Positions 1 through 8,662 of a stretch of 64,000 nt of DNA are shown one piece after another (position 1 is the stretch's first letter; each line of letters opens with the position of its first letter). Where the stretch lies: the NCBI GenBank assembly GCA_019116365.1, contig DXBT01000012.1:23960-87959 (forward strand), in the 5' to 3' direction. The notes beneath the pieces are model-generated. The model did not search any database, had not been told where the DNA came from, and saw only the letters and a program-made list of their open reading frames with translations. Origin of the DNA: Barnesiella merdipullorum (GTDB taxonomy: Bacteria > Bacteroidota > Bacteroidia > Bacteroidales > Barnesiellaceae). Both the position numbers and the translations under genes were made by a program.

Positions 1-1001
1 ATATCGATGTCGGCATCGGTACCGTCCTTGATAAAGTTGTCGGAGACCAGTTTGCCGGTGCGCACATCGACAATGCCATAGGTCACGCTATTCTCCTGCG
101 ACACATCGCTCCACGACACACTGTACAGGTAGAGCGAGTCGCCACAGATTTCCATCTCGCTGCACGGGATATCGAGCGTGTCGCTCACCTCCATGCGGCC
201 GGTGCGCCCATCCTTCTCCAGGACAAAGAGGCGCGAGGGCACCGTGTTGTAATCGCCACGCGACGACACCCACAGCTTGCCGTAGCGGTCGGCCCGGATG
301 CGATGCAGGTTTATCCCCACGGGAATCTTGCGTATCTGGGTCATCGTGGCGATATCGACCACCGATACCGTATAGTCGTAGTTGGGTTTGCGATACCCGC
401 CCGAGTTGGCTACATAGATGAGCCCGTCCTGCACAACCAGTTCGTCGGGCTGATAGCCCACCGTCACCTCGGCAGTCACCTCGAGAGTAGCCGTATCGAC
501 CTGGAACACAGCTCCCAGCTGGGCGTTGGGGTCAATCCCCACCGGCCCCACATAGGCCGACACATAGGCATACCCCCCGTCGAAGGTTACATAGCGACAG
601 TTGGGGATATCGACCTGCCCGATGCGCTTGCAGGTGCGGGCATCGAGCACCTCGACCTTGTGCGAGCAGTTGATGACGGCATAGAGTTTGGAGCCGTAAA
701 TCTGTATATCGTTGCCCACATCACCCAACTCCTTGACCACGTTTGGATTACGCTCGGCATAGAGGTTGCGGGCATACTCGCCCTGTTCGAAATCGACAAA
801 GTCGAGCGTACATTTGTTCGACCCCATATTCCCCTCGTTGAGCAGGTAAAGCCCGGCGTAGGGCGACGAGGTATCGAGCATGCCGGGATAGGGCTCATAC
901 TCGGTGAGGATGATTACATCGTCCTCGCGACACGAGGTCATCGTCGCCAGCATCGCCAACACCACTCCGGTGATTATATGTAAAAAACTGCCTCTCATCA
1001 T
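1..1001 (-). CDS. btuG: BtuG-like cobalamin-binding surface lipoprotein (C-terminus cut by window edge)
   Basis: The minus-strand frame stays open from ATG at 1001 to the window edge, about 333 residues. The N-terminus has a hydrophobic segment followed by a lipobox (MTSC), so it is a predicted lipoprotein. The body has repeated beta-propeller blade signatures (for example VGNDIQIYGSKLYAVIN, VEVLDARTCKRIG, GYQPDELVVQDGLIYVANS), as in the YncE/DUF5074 propellers. In Bacteroides, BtuG is the extracellular lid that captures vitamin B12 and passes it to BtuB. The ATG overlaps the btuB stop (ATGA), so the two are translationally coupled and lie under the same B12 riboswitch. The lipoprotein and propeller features are seen; the BtuG identity rests on family knowledge and on position next to btuB. 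The C-terminal blades are outside the window. Confidence 0.82.
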   Translation of the reverse strand, partial: MMRGSFLHIITGVVLAMLATMTSCREDDVIILTEYEPYPGMLDTSSPYAGLYLLNEGNMGSNKCTLDFVDFEQGEYARNLYAERNPNVVKELGDVGNDIQIYGSKLYAVINCSHKVEVLDARTCKRIGQVDIPNCRYVTFDGGYAYVSAYVGPVGIDPNAQLGAVFQVDTATLEVTAEVTVGYQPDELVVQDGLIYVANSGGYRKPNYDYTVSVVDIATMTQIRKIPVGINLHRIRADRYGKLWVSSRGDYNTVPSRLFVLEKDGRTGRMEVSDTLDIPCSEMEICGDSLYLYSVSWSDVSQENSVTYGIVDVRTGKLVSDNFIKDGTDADID

Positions 1002-3013
1002 AATTCGATAGCTATGCCAAACCGATAGTTACGCATGGGCATGGGGTAGTTGAGCACCACATCGTAGGCCTGGTCGAAAAGATTGTTGACCTCGGCCGTC
1101 ACCTTCAGCGACACGGCTTTGATTTTGAACGACTTCACCAGCGATATGTCGCTCGTGTACCACGGCTGCACATAGTTGTACTCGATATTCTCCTGCTGGT
1201 TGTAACGCTCGCCCACATAGACAAAACTGTAGTTGAGCCCCCAATCCTTGTAGGTGAGTCCCAGAATGGCCGAACCACTGTGCCAGGGGATGTAGGGTAT
1301 CTGGTCGCGGTAGTAGTTGTCGCTGGGACTGGTAATATCGATAGCCTCCTGGTAGGTATATTGTACCTTGGTCATCAGCCCCATCTCGAGAGGCAGACGG
1401 AAGGTTGCCGTTGCCTGCACGTCGATGCCCCGTATATCGACCTTTCCCAGGTTGAGCATGGTCCAGCGGAACTGCTGCCCCTTGGGATAGGCTACAATCT
1501 TGTCTCTCACCAGATTATAGTAGGCATCGACCCCGGTGTGGAATCCCGAGAGGAATCCCGTTTTGGGAGCCACGGCATAGGTGAACCCCACGTTGTACTG
1601 GGTGGCACTCTCGGGTTTCAAGGCCGCATTACCCATATCGGTATAATAGAGGTCGTTGAAGGTGGGCATGCGATATATCTGTTTATAGAAGGCACGCAAC
1701 ACCCAGTTGTATCGCTTGAGCGGCTGGTACGAAAGGAAGAGGGCCGGGGTCACCTTGCTCTTGTTGGGAGCCTTGGCCTGCCCCTCGGTAGTCTCATCGA
1801 CGAGGGTGGCCAGCACGCTGGCCTGCATCTTGAGACGGTCGGCCAGCGAAAAGGCGGTAGCCGCCGAAATCCAGTGCGTGTAGCGGCTGGCCGAGAGATA
1901 CTCCGACAAGCCGTTCCACTGCATGTCATAGGCCACCGACACGTCCCAGTTGCGAAGTATCGAGTACTTGTTGGCCACCGACACATAGACCTCACGCTGC
2001 TTGTATTGGTTATCGACCCGCATCAGCTTGTCGTCGTTGTTCACATAGTGGGTGTAGTCAAAGGCATATTTGGCATTGACCTTGAGGCTGTATTTGCGTG
2101 TGATATCCTGCTGATAAACGCCCTGCACGAAGGAGTTGCGGTCCCACAACCGCTCGCCGTTGCGCCACACGTTGTTGACAATGGCGCCGGGGATTCCTCG
2201 CTCGGAACTGTAATGATAGACATAGGCTTTCCAGAAACCGTTGGAGAGATAGCCCTGCAACCCGCCCTCGAAGCGCACGGCATCAATATCGCCGTTTTGC
2301 CGGGTAGCCGTGGTGTCGTAGGCCACCTCGCCCGAAGGGGTAACCCGCTTGTAACGGAACTTATACTTGCCGCTCGAGTTGGTCCACTCGCTGTTGAAAG
2401 TCATGCTCACACTCTCGCTGAGCTTGTATTCGAAGAGTACCGAGGGGTTGATGAGATCGAACGAACCGGCCTTCAGCGAGGCTTTCAGGTGCGATTTCTC
2501 GCCCGGTTTGAACTTGGGCCGGCGGGTCGTAAGATAGATGGAACCGGCCGAACCGAACTCGCGAGCCGACTGGAATATCTCGCTCTTCTGCCCGTTATAG
2601 AGCGAAATCTCCTCGATATTCTCGAGCGAGAATTTGCCCAAATCGACCTGTCCGTTCTGGGCATTGCCCAACTGGATGCCGTTGTAATAGACCCCCATGT
2701 GGTTGGTACCCATGCTACGGATGTTGACGGTTTTCAAACCGCCCACTCCGCCATAGTCCTTGATTTGTATCCCCGAGAAATAGCGTATGGCATCGGCTAC
2801 CGAAAAGCTGTTGAGCGCCTGCAACTCCTTCCCCGCGAGTTTCTGGGAGGGAATCACCTCGCTGTACCGGTTGGCGGTAACCATCACCTCGCCCAGGCTC
2901 TGGGTCTGTATCGAGTCGGGCGACGAAGGCGCACCGGCCCACGCCCGCCCCGGCACAAGTGCCAGCGCCACGATTATACAACCAAACGATACCCAACGAC
3001 AAAGTCTTTCCAT
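998..3013 (-). CDS. btuB: TonB-dependent vitamin B12 receptor BtuB
   Basis: Outer-membrane receptor of 671 residues for TonB-driven uptake of cobalamin. A signal peptide (roughly residues 1-26) is followed by a TonB-box-like stretch (LGEVMVTANR), a plug domain (about 45-165, with SVADAIRYFSGIQIKDYGG and VNIRSMGTNHMGVYYNGI) and a 22-strand-type barrel. The protein ends RNYRFGIAIEL, close to the aromatic C-terminal pattern of barrel proteins. It is shorter than SusC-type receptors and lacks their N-terminal carboxypeptidase-like extension, which fits BtuB. A cobalamin riboswitch lies 130 bp upstream and a BtuG-like gene overlaps its stop codon, so the substrate is supported by three independent features. 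It should be repressed when cobalamin is abundant. Confidence 0.9.
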   Translation of the reverse strand: MERLCRWVSFGCIIVALALVPGRAWAGAPSSPDSIQTQSLGEVMVTANRYSEVIPSQKLAGKELQALNSFSVADAIRYFSGIQIKDYGGVGGLKTVNIRSMGTNHMGVYYNGIQLGNAQNGQVDLGKFSLENIEEISLYNGQKSEIFQSAREFGSAGSIYLTTRRPKFKPGEKSHLKASLKAGSFDLINPSVLFEYKLSESVSMTFNSEWTNSSGKYKFRYKRVTPSGEVAYDTTATRQNGDIDAVRFEGGLQGYLSNGFWKAYVYHYSSERGIPGAIVNNVWRNGERLWDRNSFVQGVYQQDITRKYSLKVNAKYAFDYTHYVNNDDKLMRVDNQYKQREVYVSVANKYSILRNWDVSVAYDMQWNGLSEYLSASRYTHWISAATAFSLADRLKMQASVLATLVDETTEGQAKAPNKSKVTPALFLSYQPLKRYNWVLRAFYKQIYRMPTFNDLYYTDMGNAALKPESATQYNVGFTYAVAPKTGFLSGFHTGVDAYYNLVRDKIVAYPKGQQFRWTMLNLGKVDIRGIDVQATATFRLPLEMGLMTKVQYTYQEAIDITSPSDNYYRDQIPYIPWHSGSAILGLTYKDWGLNYSFVYVGERYNQQENIEYNYVQPWYTSDISLVKSFKIKAVSLKVTAEVNNLFDQAYDVVLNYPMPMRNYRFGIAIEL

Positions 3014-3142
3014 CGGACTATTCTTTTACAGCCTCGGGCGGGTTCTTTCCCAAAAAGTTCAATGTAAACAGGCAGATGCGGGTATTGTCATCCCCCTCTG
3101 CAGATTCACAAGCTCTACCCCCCGAAAGCTAATGACACAAAG

Positions 3143-3320
3143 CATGGCAGGTCTTCTGACTTACTCCGGTAACCGAGGCCTTCCCAATCGTCATAATCAG
3201 TGGCTTTCAAGTATTCTCGGCACCTCTATGGGAGCTTACAGCAGCGGGACTGTTCGGGACTTGCACCCGATTCCCTTTTCATTCTACACCCCGAACGGGG
3301 TTTCGAAACCAATGCGCCAC
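3143..3320 (-). promoter_or_regulatory. Cobalamin (B12) riboswitch
   Basis: Read on the minus strand, the leader contains the core GTGCAAGTCCCGAACAGTCC followed by CGCTGCTGTAAGCTCCC. It ends in the B12 box AAGTCAGAAGACCTGCC at about 3146-3162. These are the conserved core and 3' box of the cobalamin aptamer. It sits between a TACCTTTG promoter box and btuB, so it controls btuB-btuG. In this family the bound ligand normally lowers expression; no clear intrinsic terminator was seen in the 130 nt to the btuB start, so control of translation start is more likely (inference). Confidence 0.93.
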
Positions 3321-3327
3321 AAAGGTA
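3320..3327 (-). promoter_or_regulatory. Promoter -7 box for the btuB riboswitch transcript
   Basis: CAAAGGTA on the plus strand reads TACCTTTG on the minus strand, a full match to the Bacteroidetes TAnnTTTG box. It lies immediately upstream of the riboswitch. No good -33 TTG element was found at the usual distance. Confidence 0.6.
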
Positions 3328-3438
3328 ACACAATTTATTGATACTGTTCCATTTTTTTCTGGAAATTATTCCAAACCAAATCTCCACCCCAGTCGTTACT
3401 GATAAAAAACGACTCATGTCTCATAAAAATAATGGTTA

Positions 3439-3446
3439 TAAATTTG
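3439..3446 (+). promoter_or_regulatory. Promoter -7 box for DUF4492-cydAB
   Basis: TAAATTTG matches the TAnnTTTG consensus and lies 60 bp before the chosen ATG at 3507. It overlaps the codons after the in-frame ATG at 3432, which argues that 3432 is not the true start. Confidence 0.5.
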
Positions 3447-3506
3447 TATCAATCACAAATTTTACCGAATATTGCGAAAACTTTCTTCACCTATTACCTC
3501 CTGTCT

Positions 3507-3776
3507 ATGGAAGAATACAAGACCTTGAAAAACGACAACGTCCTGCTGCGGGTATGGCGATTCTACCTCGAAGGGTTCCGGTCAATGACCTTGGGAAAAA
3601 CACTTTGGGCGATTATTCTCATCAAACTGTTCATCATGTTTTTCATCCTCAAGCTCTTCTTTTTCCCCAACATCTTGCAAAAGGATTTCGACACCGACGA
3701 AGAACGGGCCAATGCCGTAATCGAAAATCTAACCAATCCCTATAATTCTCAACCACAACAATCACAAGAGTTATGA
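3507..3776 (+). CDS. DUF4492 small membrane protein of the cytochrome bd operon
   Basis: A small protein of 89 residues from ATG 3507, with one strongly hydrophobic segment (LWAIILIKLFIMFFILKLFF, about residues 33-52) and a charged tail. DUF4492 proteins are found directly upstream of cydA in Bacteroidetes, and the sequence fits. Its stop overlaps the cydA start (ATGA at 3773-3776), which indicates coupled translation. A role in assembly or stability of the bd oxidase, like CydX or YbgT elsewhere, is inference only. The upstream in-frame ATG at 3432 would add 25 residues overlapping the promoter box, so the shorter form is preferred. Confidence 0.75.
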   Translation: MEEYKTLKNDNVLLRVWRFYLEGFRSMTLGKTLWAIILIKLFIMFFILKLFFFPNILQKDFDTDEERANAVIENLTNPYNSQPQQSQEL

Positions 3777-5326
3777 ACGATCTATTTACGCTCGTTGACT
3801 GGTCGAGGGCACAGTTTGCCCTCACCGCCTTTTATCACTGGCTGTTCGTCCCCCTCACTCTGGGGCTGGGCGTAATCGTCGGTATCATGGAAACCATCTA
3901 TTACCGCACCGGCGACGAACGCTGGAAAACCATTACCAAATACTGGATGACTCTCTTCGGCATCAACTTTGCCATCGGGGTGGCTACCGGTATCATTCTC
4001 GAGTTTCAGTTCGGCACCAACTGGTCGAATTACAGTTGGTTCGTGGGCGATATCTTCGGGGCACCGCTTGCCATCGAGGGTATCATGGCCTTCTTCATGG
4101 AGGCGACCTTCATTGCCGTGATGTTCTTCGGGTGGAACAAAGTGAGCAAACGGTTCCACCTGGCCTCGACCTGGCTCACCGCCATAGGTGCCTCGATTTC
4201 GGCCCTGTGGATTCTGGTGGCCAACTCGTGGATGCAGTATCCCGTGGGCATGAAATTCGACCCCGAAACTGCCCGCAACGTCATGGACGACTTCTGGGCT
4301 CTGGTGCTCTCGCCGGTAGCCATCAACAAGTTTTTCCACTCCATCTCGGCCGGCTGGGTGCTGGGCGGTATCTTTGTCGTGGGCGTAAGCTCGTGGTATC
4401 TGCTCAAGAACCGGGAGAACTTCCTGGCCAAGCAGAGTATCCGCGTGGGTGCCTGGGTAGGTTTGGTGGGGGCTCTCGTCGTAGCCTATACCGGTGACGG
4501 ATCGGCCTACCAGGTGGCCGACAAGCAGCCCATGAAGCTGGCTGCCATGGAGGGTGTCTATCACGGCAAAGAGGGGCAGGAGCTCATCGCCTTCGGTATC
4601 CTCAATCCGGCCAAGGAGTTCAACAACAACGAGAAGGAATTCATCTTCGACATCCCCATTCCCAAGCTGCTCTCTATCCTGGCTACCCGCGAGGTGAACG
4701 GGTTCGTGCCGGGTATCAACGACATCATCGACGGCGGTTACCCCGACAAGAATCTCAAGGGCGAAGAGATTATCGCCCTCTCGGCTCAGGAGAAGATGGA
4801 GCGCGGACGCCTGGCCATCGCGGCCCTGGCCGACTTTAATACGGCCCGGCAAAACAACGACACCACGGCCATGAACGAGGCCCGGGCCCGACTCGACGCC
4901 AACTACGAGTACTTCGGCTACGGCTATATCGACTCGGTCGAGCAACTCATACCCCATGTACCGTTTGTCTTCTACTCGTTCCACATCATGATCATACTGG
5001 GTGGCTACTTCATCCTCTTCTTTGCCCTCGTGCTCTTCCTCTCCTACAAAGAGAAACTGCCTCGCCTCAAATGGATGTTGTGGGTGGCCATACTCACCAT
5101 TCCGCTGGGCTACGTCTGCCTCGAAGCCGGTTGGGTGGTAGCCGAGATGGGACGCCAGCCGTGGGTAATCCAGGATATCATGCCTACCTTTGCCGCCATC
5201 TCGAAAATCGAGGTAGCCTCGGTGCAAACCACCTTCTGGCTGTTTGCCTCCCTCTTTACCATCCTGCTCATCGCCGAGGTGGGTATCATGCTGAAACAAA
5301 TTAAAAAAGGAACCGAAAAAAAATAA
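3773..5326 (+). CDS. cydA: Cytochrome bd quinol oxidase subunit I
   Basis: A 517-residue integral membrane protein, close to the usual length for CydA. It binds hemes b558, b595 and d and oxidises quinol, reducing oxygen to water with high affinity. Visible landmarks are the N-terminal WSRAQFALTAFYHWLFVPLTLG segment carrying the heme b595 histidine, the KQPMKLAAMEG motif before the quinol loop, a long Q-loop (about residues 255-395), and the GRQPWVIQ motif near the C-terminus. It follows DUF4492 with an ATGA overlap and is followed 9 bp later by cydB. The enzyme lets anaerobic Bacteroidales use nanomolar oxygen. Confidence 0.97.
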   Translation: MNDLFTLVDWSRAQFALTAFYHWLFVPLTLGLGVIVGIMETIYYRTGDERWKTITKYWMTLFGINFAIGVATGIILEFQFGTNWSNYSWFVGDIFGAPLAIEGIMAFFMEATFIAVMFFGWNKVSKRFHLASTWLTAIGASISALWILVANSWMQYPVGMKFDPETARNVMDDFWALVLSPVAINKFFHSISAGWVLGGIFVVGVSSWYLLKNRENFLAKQSIRVGAWVGLVGALVVAYTGDGSAYQVADKQPMKLAAMEGVYHGKEGQELIAFGILNPAKEFNNNEKEFIFDIPIPKLLSILATREVNGFVPGINDIIDGGYPDKNLKGEEIIALSAQEKMERGRLAIAALADFNTARQNNDTTAMNEARARLDANYEYFGYGYIDSVEQLIPHVPFVFYSFHIMIILGGYFILFFALVLFLSYKEKLPRLKWMLWVAILTIPLGYVCLEAGWVVAEMGRQPWVIQDIMPTFAAISKIEVASVQTTFWLFASLFTILLIAEVGIMLKQIKKGTEKK

Positions 5327-5335
5327 AGACATACT

Positions 5336-6487
5336 ATGGAACTGAACGAACTATTCTACCAGCACTACTGGTGGTTTCTCATCTCGCTGCTGGGCTCAAT
5401 ACTGGTATTCCTGCTCTTTGTGCAGGGCGGACAGTCGCTGCTGGCGACCATGGGTAAAACCGAAATCGAAAAGAGCATGATGGTCAACTCGCTGGGCCGC
5501 AAGTGGGAGTTCACCTTCACCACCCTCGTGGTATTCGGTGGCGCCTTCTTTGCCTCCTTCCCGCTCTTCTACTCCACCAGTTTCGGTGGGGCCTACTGGC
5601 TGTGGATGGCCATCCTGTTCAGCTTTATCATACAGGCCGTGTCGTATGAATACCGCTCAAAGAGCGGCAACTTCCTGGGCAAGAAGACCTACGACGCCTT
5701 CCTCTTTGTCAACGGTGTGGTGGGCCCCGTGCTGCTGGGTGTAGCCGTGGGAACCTTCTTCACCGGGGCCGACTTCGTGGTCGAGAAAGGCAACCTCACA
5801 ACTCCCGGCTCGCCGGTCATCAGCAGCTGGACCAACAACTGTAACGGTCTGGAGGCTCTGTTCGACGTGCGCAACCTGCTGCTGGGCTTCACCGTACTCT
5901 TCCTGGCTCGCACACAAGGGGCTCTCTATTTCATGAACAATATCAAGGACGACACCCTCTTTGAACGCTCGCGTCGGCAGGTACTGTTCAACGGCATCCT
6001 GTTCGTGCTGCTTTTCCTCTCGTTCGTCGCAGCCACCCTGCTGGCCACCGGCTACGAGACCAACCCGCTCACCGGCGAAGTGTTTACCCGTCCCTACAAG
6101 TATTTCCACAACCTCATCGAGATGCCGTGGGTAGCCTTCATGTTCCTCGTGGGAGTGGTGCTGGTACTCTATGCCCTCATCCGCTCGGTATTCGGGCAGC
6201 ACTTCACCCGAGGCATCTGGTTCTCGGGCGTCGGCACCGTGCTGGTAGTGCTGAGCCTCTTCTTCATCGCCGGCTACAACAATACCCCCTACTACCCCTC
6301 GGCCGCCGACATGCAGAGCTCGCTCACCATCTACAACAGCTCGTCGAGCCTCTTCACCCTCAAAACCATGAGCATAGTCTCGCTGCTCATCCCCTTTGTA
6401 CTGGCCTACATCTTCTATGTGTGGCGGGCCATGGACAAGAAACCCATCACCGCCGGCGAGATGGAGAACAACGATCACAAATATTGA
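5336..6487 (+). CDS. cydB: Cytochrome bd quinol oxidase subunit II
   Basis: A 383-residue polytopic membrane protein, the structural partner of CydA. It begins with the typical QHYWWFLISLLGSILVFLLF segment and continues with further hydrophobic helices, including the LGFTVLFLARTQGALYFMNN region. It starts 9 bp after cydA in the same operon. A perfect 13-bp hairpin with a T-tract lies 17 bp after the stop codon, so the operon probably ends here. Confidence 0.96.
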   Translation: MELNELFYQHYWWFLISLLGSILVFLLFVQGGQSLLATMGKTEIEKSMMVNSLGRKWEFTFTTLVVFGGAFFASFPLFYSTSFGGAYWLWMAILFSFIIQAVSYEYRSKSGNFLGKKTYDAFLFVNGVVGPVLLGVAVGTFFTGADFVVEKGNLTTPGSPVISSWTNNCNGLEALFDVRNLLLGFTVLFLARTQGALYFMNNIKDDTLFERSRRQVLFNGILFVLLFLSFVAATLLATGYETNPLTGEVFTRPYKYFHNLIEMPWVAFMFLVGVVLVLYALIRSVFGQHFTRGIWFSGVGTVLVVLSLFFIAGYNNTPYYPSAADMQSSLTIYNSSSSLFTLKTMSIVSLLIPFVLAYIFYVWRAMDKKPITAGEMENNDHKY

Positions 6488-6490
6488 TAC

Positions 6491-6521
6491 TTGTGTATTC
6501 CCCAAAAAGAGCTTACTTTTG
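6491..6521 (+). promoter_or_regulatory. Promoter of the yigZ-acetyltransferase pair, inside the cydB terminator
   Basis: TTG at 6491-6493 and TACTTTTG at 6514-6521, separated by 20 bp, match the Bacteroidetes -33/-7 arrangement. The -7 box lies across the left arm and loop of the cydB terminator. Transcription would start near 6528, about 20 nt before the ATG at 6548. Confidence 0.65.
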
Positions 6522-6541
6522 CAGAGGTAAGCTCTTTTTTT
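6504..6541 (+). terminator. Intrinsic terminator after cydB
   Basis: AAAAAGAGCTTAC (6504-6516) pairs perfectly with GTAAGCTCTTTTT (6527-6539) around a 10-nt loop, and the 3' arm is itself the T-tract. The upstream arm and loop also contain a promoter box for the next gene. Confidence 0.82.
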
Positions 6542-6547
6542 TGCTAC

Positions 6548-7150
6548 ATGGACGACACCTACCTGACCATATCGCGCACTTCGGAGGGAATTTACAAGGA
6601 GAAGATGAGTAAGTTCCTTGCCTTTGCCATCCCCGTCACCACGCTCGACGAAGTGAAGCAACAGCTCGAGAAGTACCAAAAGGAGTATTACGATGCCCGC
6701 CATGTGTGCTGGGCCTTCATGCTGGGGCCCGAGCGTACCCAGTTCCGATCGAACGATAATGGCGAGCCTTCGGGCACGGCCGGGAAACCCATACTGGGGC
6801 AAATCAACTCGGCCAACCTCACCGATATCCTCATCGTCGTCGTGCGCTACTTCGGCGGTATCAAACTGGGCACGAGCGGACTGATTGTCGCCTACCGCGA
6901 AGCGGCTGCCGAGGCCATCGCCGCCAACGAAATCGTGGAGCGACAGGTCGAAGACGAGGTGCGGTTTGGCTTCGAATACCCTCTCATGAACGAGGTGATG
7001 CGTGTCGTCAAGGAGGAGGGGCCGGCCATCATTTCGCAACTCTTCGACATGGACTGCGAGATGACTCTGCGCATACGCCGCTCGCGCATGGAGAACCTCA
7101 AAAACCGGCTGTCGAAAATCGACGGTCTGCACTTTTTCAATAAACCTTGA
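6548..7150 (+). CDS. YigZ/IMPACT family protein
   Basis: A 200-residue protein from ATG 6548. The N-terminal UPF0029/IMPACT domain (about residues 1-120) shows the family pattern SKFLAFAIPV, ARHVCWAFMLG, SNDNGEPSGTAGKPIL and VVVRYFGGIKLGTSGLIVAY. A smaller C-terminal DUF1949-like domain follows. The bacterial members' function is not settled; eukaryotic IMPACT regulates translation through GCN2. An earlier in-frame ATG at 6491 would place 19 codons inside the terminator hairpin and promoter, so it is rejected. It is followed 4 bp later by the acetyltransferase gene. Confidence 0.88.
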   Translation: MDDTYLTISRTSEGIYKEKMSKFLAFAIPVTTLDEVKQQLEKYQKEYYDARHVCWAFMLGPERTQFRSNDNGEPSGTAGKPILGQINSANLTDILIVVVRYFGGIKLGTSGLIVAYREAAAEAIAANEIVERQVEDEVRFGFEYPLMNEVMRVVKEEGPAIISQLFDMDCEMTLRIRRSRMENLKNRLSKIDGLHFFNKP

Positions 7151-7154
7151 CCCG

Positions 7155-7793
7155 ATGATGACCGAACAAGAAAAGATGGAAAAGGGGCTGCTCTACGACG
7201 CCTCGGCCCCCGAACTACTGGTGAAGCTGCAAGCCACCCGCAACAAGATTTTCGAACTCAACTATCGCCTGCTTCCCTCACAGACCGAAGAACGCGAGCA
7301 ACTGCTCCGCTCCATTCTGGGCACGGCACCCAAGCGATTTACCTTCGTGTCGCCCTTCTTGTGCGACTATGGGCACAACATTCACCTGGGCGAAAACTTC
7401 TTTGCCAACTACAACTGCGTGATGCTCGACGAGGCACCCATTACCATCGGCGACAATGTGCTCATTGCTCCCAACGTGGGGCTCTATACCGCCGGGCACC
7501 CCACCGATGTGGAGCGTCGCAACGAGTGGCTCGAATATGCCTGGCCCATCACCATCGGCAACAATGTGTGGATTTGTGGCGGGGTGACCATAGCCCCGGG
7601 TGTGACCATCGGCGACAACAGCATCATCGCAGCCGGCAGCGTGGTGACTACCGACATCCCGGCCAACGTCATTGCCGGCGGCAACCCGTGTCACGTCATT
7701 CGCCCCGTTACCGAGGCCGACCGCCAACGCACATACAGTTGGGAAGAGGAGCAGGCCCGACGCGCCCAAAAGAAGCTGCGCACCAAGGAATAA
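7155..7793 (+). CDS. Maltose/galactoside-type sugar O-acetyltransferase
   Basis: A 212-residue acetyl-CoA-dependent O-acetyltransferase of the NodL/LacA/Maa group. An N-terminal helical cap (MEKGLLYDASAPELL, about residues 9-60) leads into a left-handed parallel beta-helix with hexapeptide repeats (ITIGDNVLIAPNVGLYTAGHP, ITIGNNVWICGGVTIAPGVT, IGDNSIIAAGSVVTTDIP). The histidine in TAGHP is the expected catalytic base. The acceptor sugar cannot be told from sequence. Cotranscribed with yigZ, 4 bp apart. Confidence 0.9.
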   Translation: MMTEQEKMEKGLLYDASAPELLVKLQATRNKIFELNYRLLPSQTEEREQLLRSILGTAPKRFTFVSPFLCDYGHNIHLGENFFANYNCVMLDEAPITIGDNVLIAPNVGLYTAGHPTDVERRNEWLEYAWPITIGNNVWICGGVTIAPGVTIGDNSIIAAGSVVTTDIPANVIAGGNPCHVIRPVTEADRQRTYSWEEEQARRAQKKLRTKE

Positions 7794-7869
7794 ATCACAC
7801 CCGAACGGAGTCTGTTCTCACAGGCAAGCGTCCGAACTCCAGGCCGACTTGCAATGGCAGCACCCGCCC

Positions 7870-8583
7870 CTACAGAATCGTTTTCAGCTGAACCAGCTCG
7901 GTAACCATATAGTGGGGTTGGGGCCCTGGCACGGGCAGGTTGTCGCGGTTGAAATAGATGGCCCGCCACCCGGCGTTCATCGCCCCCAAGATATCGGCAT
8001 CATAGTTGTCGCCCACGATTACAGTATCGGCGGCATCGGCCCCCACCACCTGCAAGGCATAGTCGAAGAGCCGGCGATCGGGCTTGGTGATGCCTATCTC
8101 GTCGGAGAGAATCAACCGTTTGAAGTAACGGTCTATGCCACCCGACTGTAATTTACGCGCCTGTACCTCGGCAAAACCGTTGCTCAAGATGTACAACGGA
8201 TACCCCTTGGCCGTGAGGTAGTCGAGCAGGTCGATAGCCCCCGGCACCAGTGTCTTCTGCTGGGCCAGCACGTCGAGATAGCGGTGGTTGATCGACATGA
8301 TAAACTCTAGGTCGTCGCTCAAGGCACTGCCCACCTGCCTGAATGGCCGGGCAAAACGTTCCACAATCAGGAAATCTTTCGTCACCCGGTTGTGATGATA
8401 GGCCTCCCACAGCTCGTGGTTGGCCGTCATATACAACGACTGGAACTGCTCATACCCGGTGAATACCCGCTCGAGCGAGAACTCGTCGTAAATCTGTCGC
8501 AACGACAATTTGGAGTTGGCCCTGAAATCCCATATCGTATCGTCCAAGTCGATAAACAGTGCCTTGCATATCAAATCGTTCAT
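7870..8583 (-). CDS. YjjG-family HAD phosphatase (noncanonical pyrimidine nucleotidase)
   Basis: A 237-residue haloacid dehalogenase superfamily protein. Motif I is FIDLDDTIWDF near the N-terminus, the lysine motif is ITKPDRRLFDYAL, and motif IV is VGDNYDADILGAMNAG. The spacing fits the YjjG group, which dephosphorylates nucleoside monophosphates such as dUMP and modified pyrimidines. The start at 8583 is preferred because motif I then lies at the usual place and the ATG is preceded by AGGAGAGGT; the frame extends 8 codons upstream without support. A TATCTTTG promoter box lies at 8605-8612. Confidence 0.87.
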   Translation of the reverse strand: MNDLICKALFIDLDDTIWDFRANSKLSLRQIYDEFSLERVFTGYEQFQSLYMTANHELWEAYHHNRVTKDFLIVERFARPFRQVGSALSDDLEFIMSINHRYLDVLAQQKTLVPGAIDLLDYLTAKGYPLYILSNGFAEVQARKLQSGGIDRYFKRLILSDEIGITKPDRRLFDYALQVVGADAADTVIVGDNYDADILGAMNAGWRAIYFNRDNLPVPGPQPHYMVTELVQLKTIL

Positions 8584-8603
8584 ACCTCTCCTGTTTTTAC
8601 CAA

Positions 8604-8662
8604 GCAAAGATAGTGCAAGTCAAAGGCAAAAGCCAAACTCGCCCGAGATTTTTGCCCCTCCT
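8604..8662 (-). repeat. Promoter-embedded intergenic repeat upstream of the HAD gene
   Basis: It starts with GCAAAGATAGTG, followed about 20 bp later by a small CTCG/CGAG hairpin and TTTTTGCC. The same order occurs in the repeats at 38006-38207. On the minus strand CAAAGATA is a TATCTTTG -7 box, and a -33 TTG lies 21 bp further upstream (CAA at 8634-8636). It therefore serves as the promoter of the HAD phosphatase gene. Confidence 0.55.

Noticed and set aside
3432..3506. N-terminal extension of DUF4492 from ATG 3432
   Set aside because: It would overlap the TAAATTTG promoter box, and the family starts near the ATG at 3507.
3782..5332. A 516-codon minus-strand frame antisense to cydA
   Set aside because: Full-length shadow of an unmistakable cydA; rich in His, Glu and Gly with no family match.
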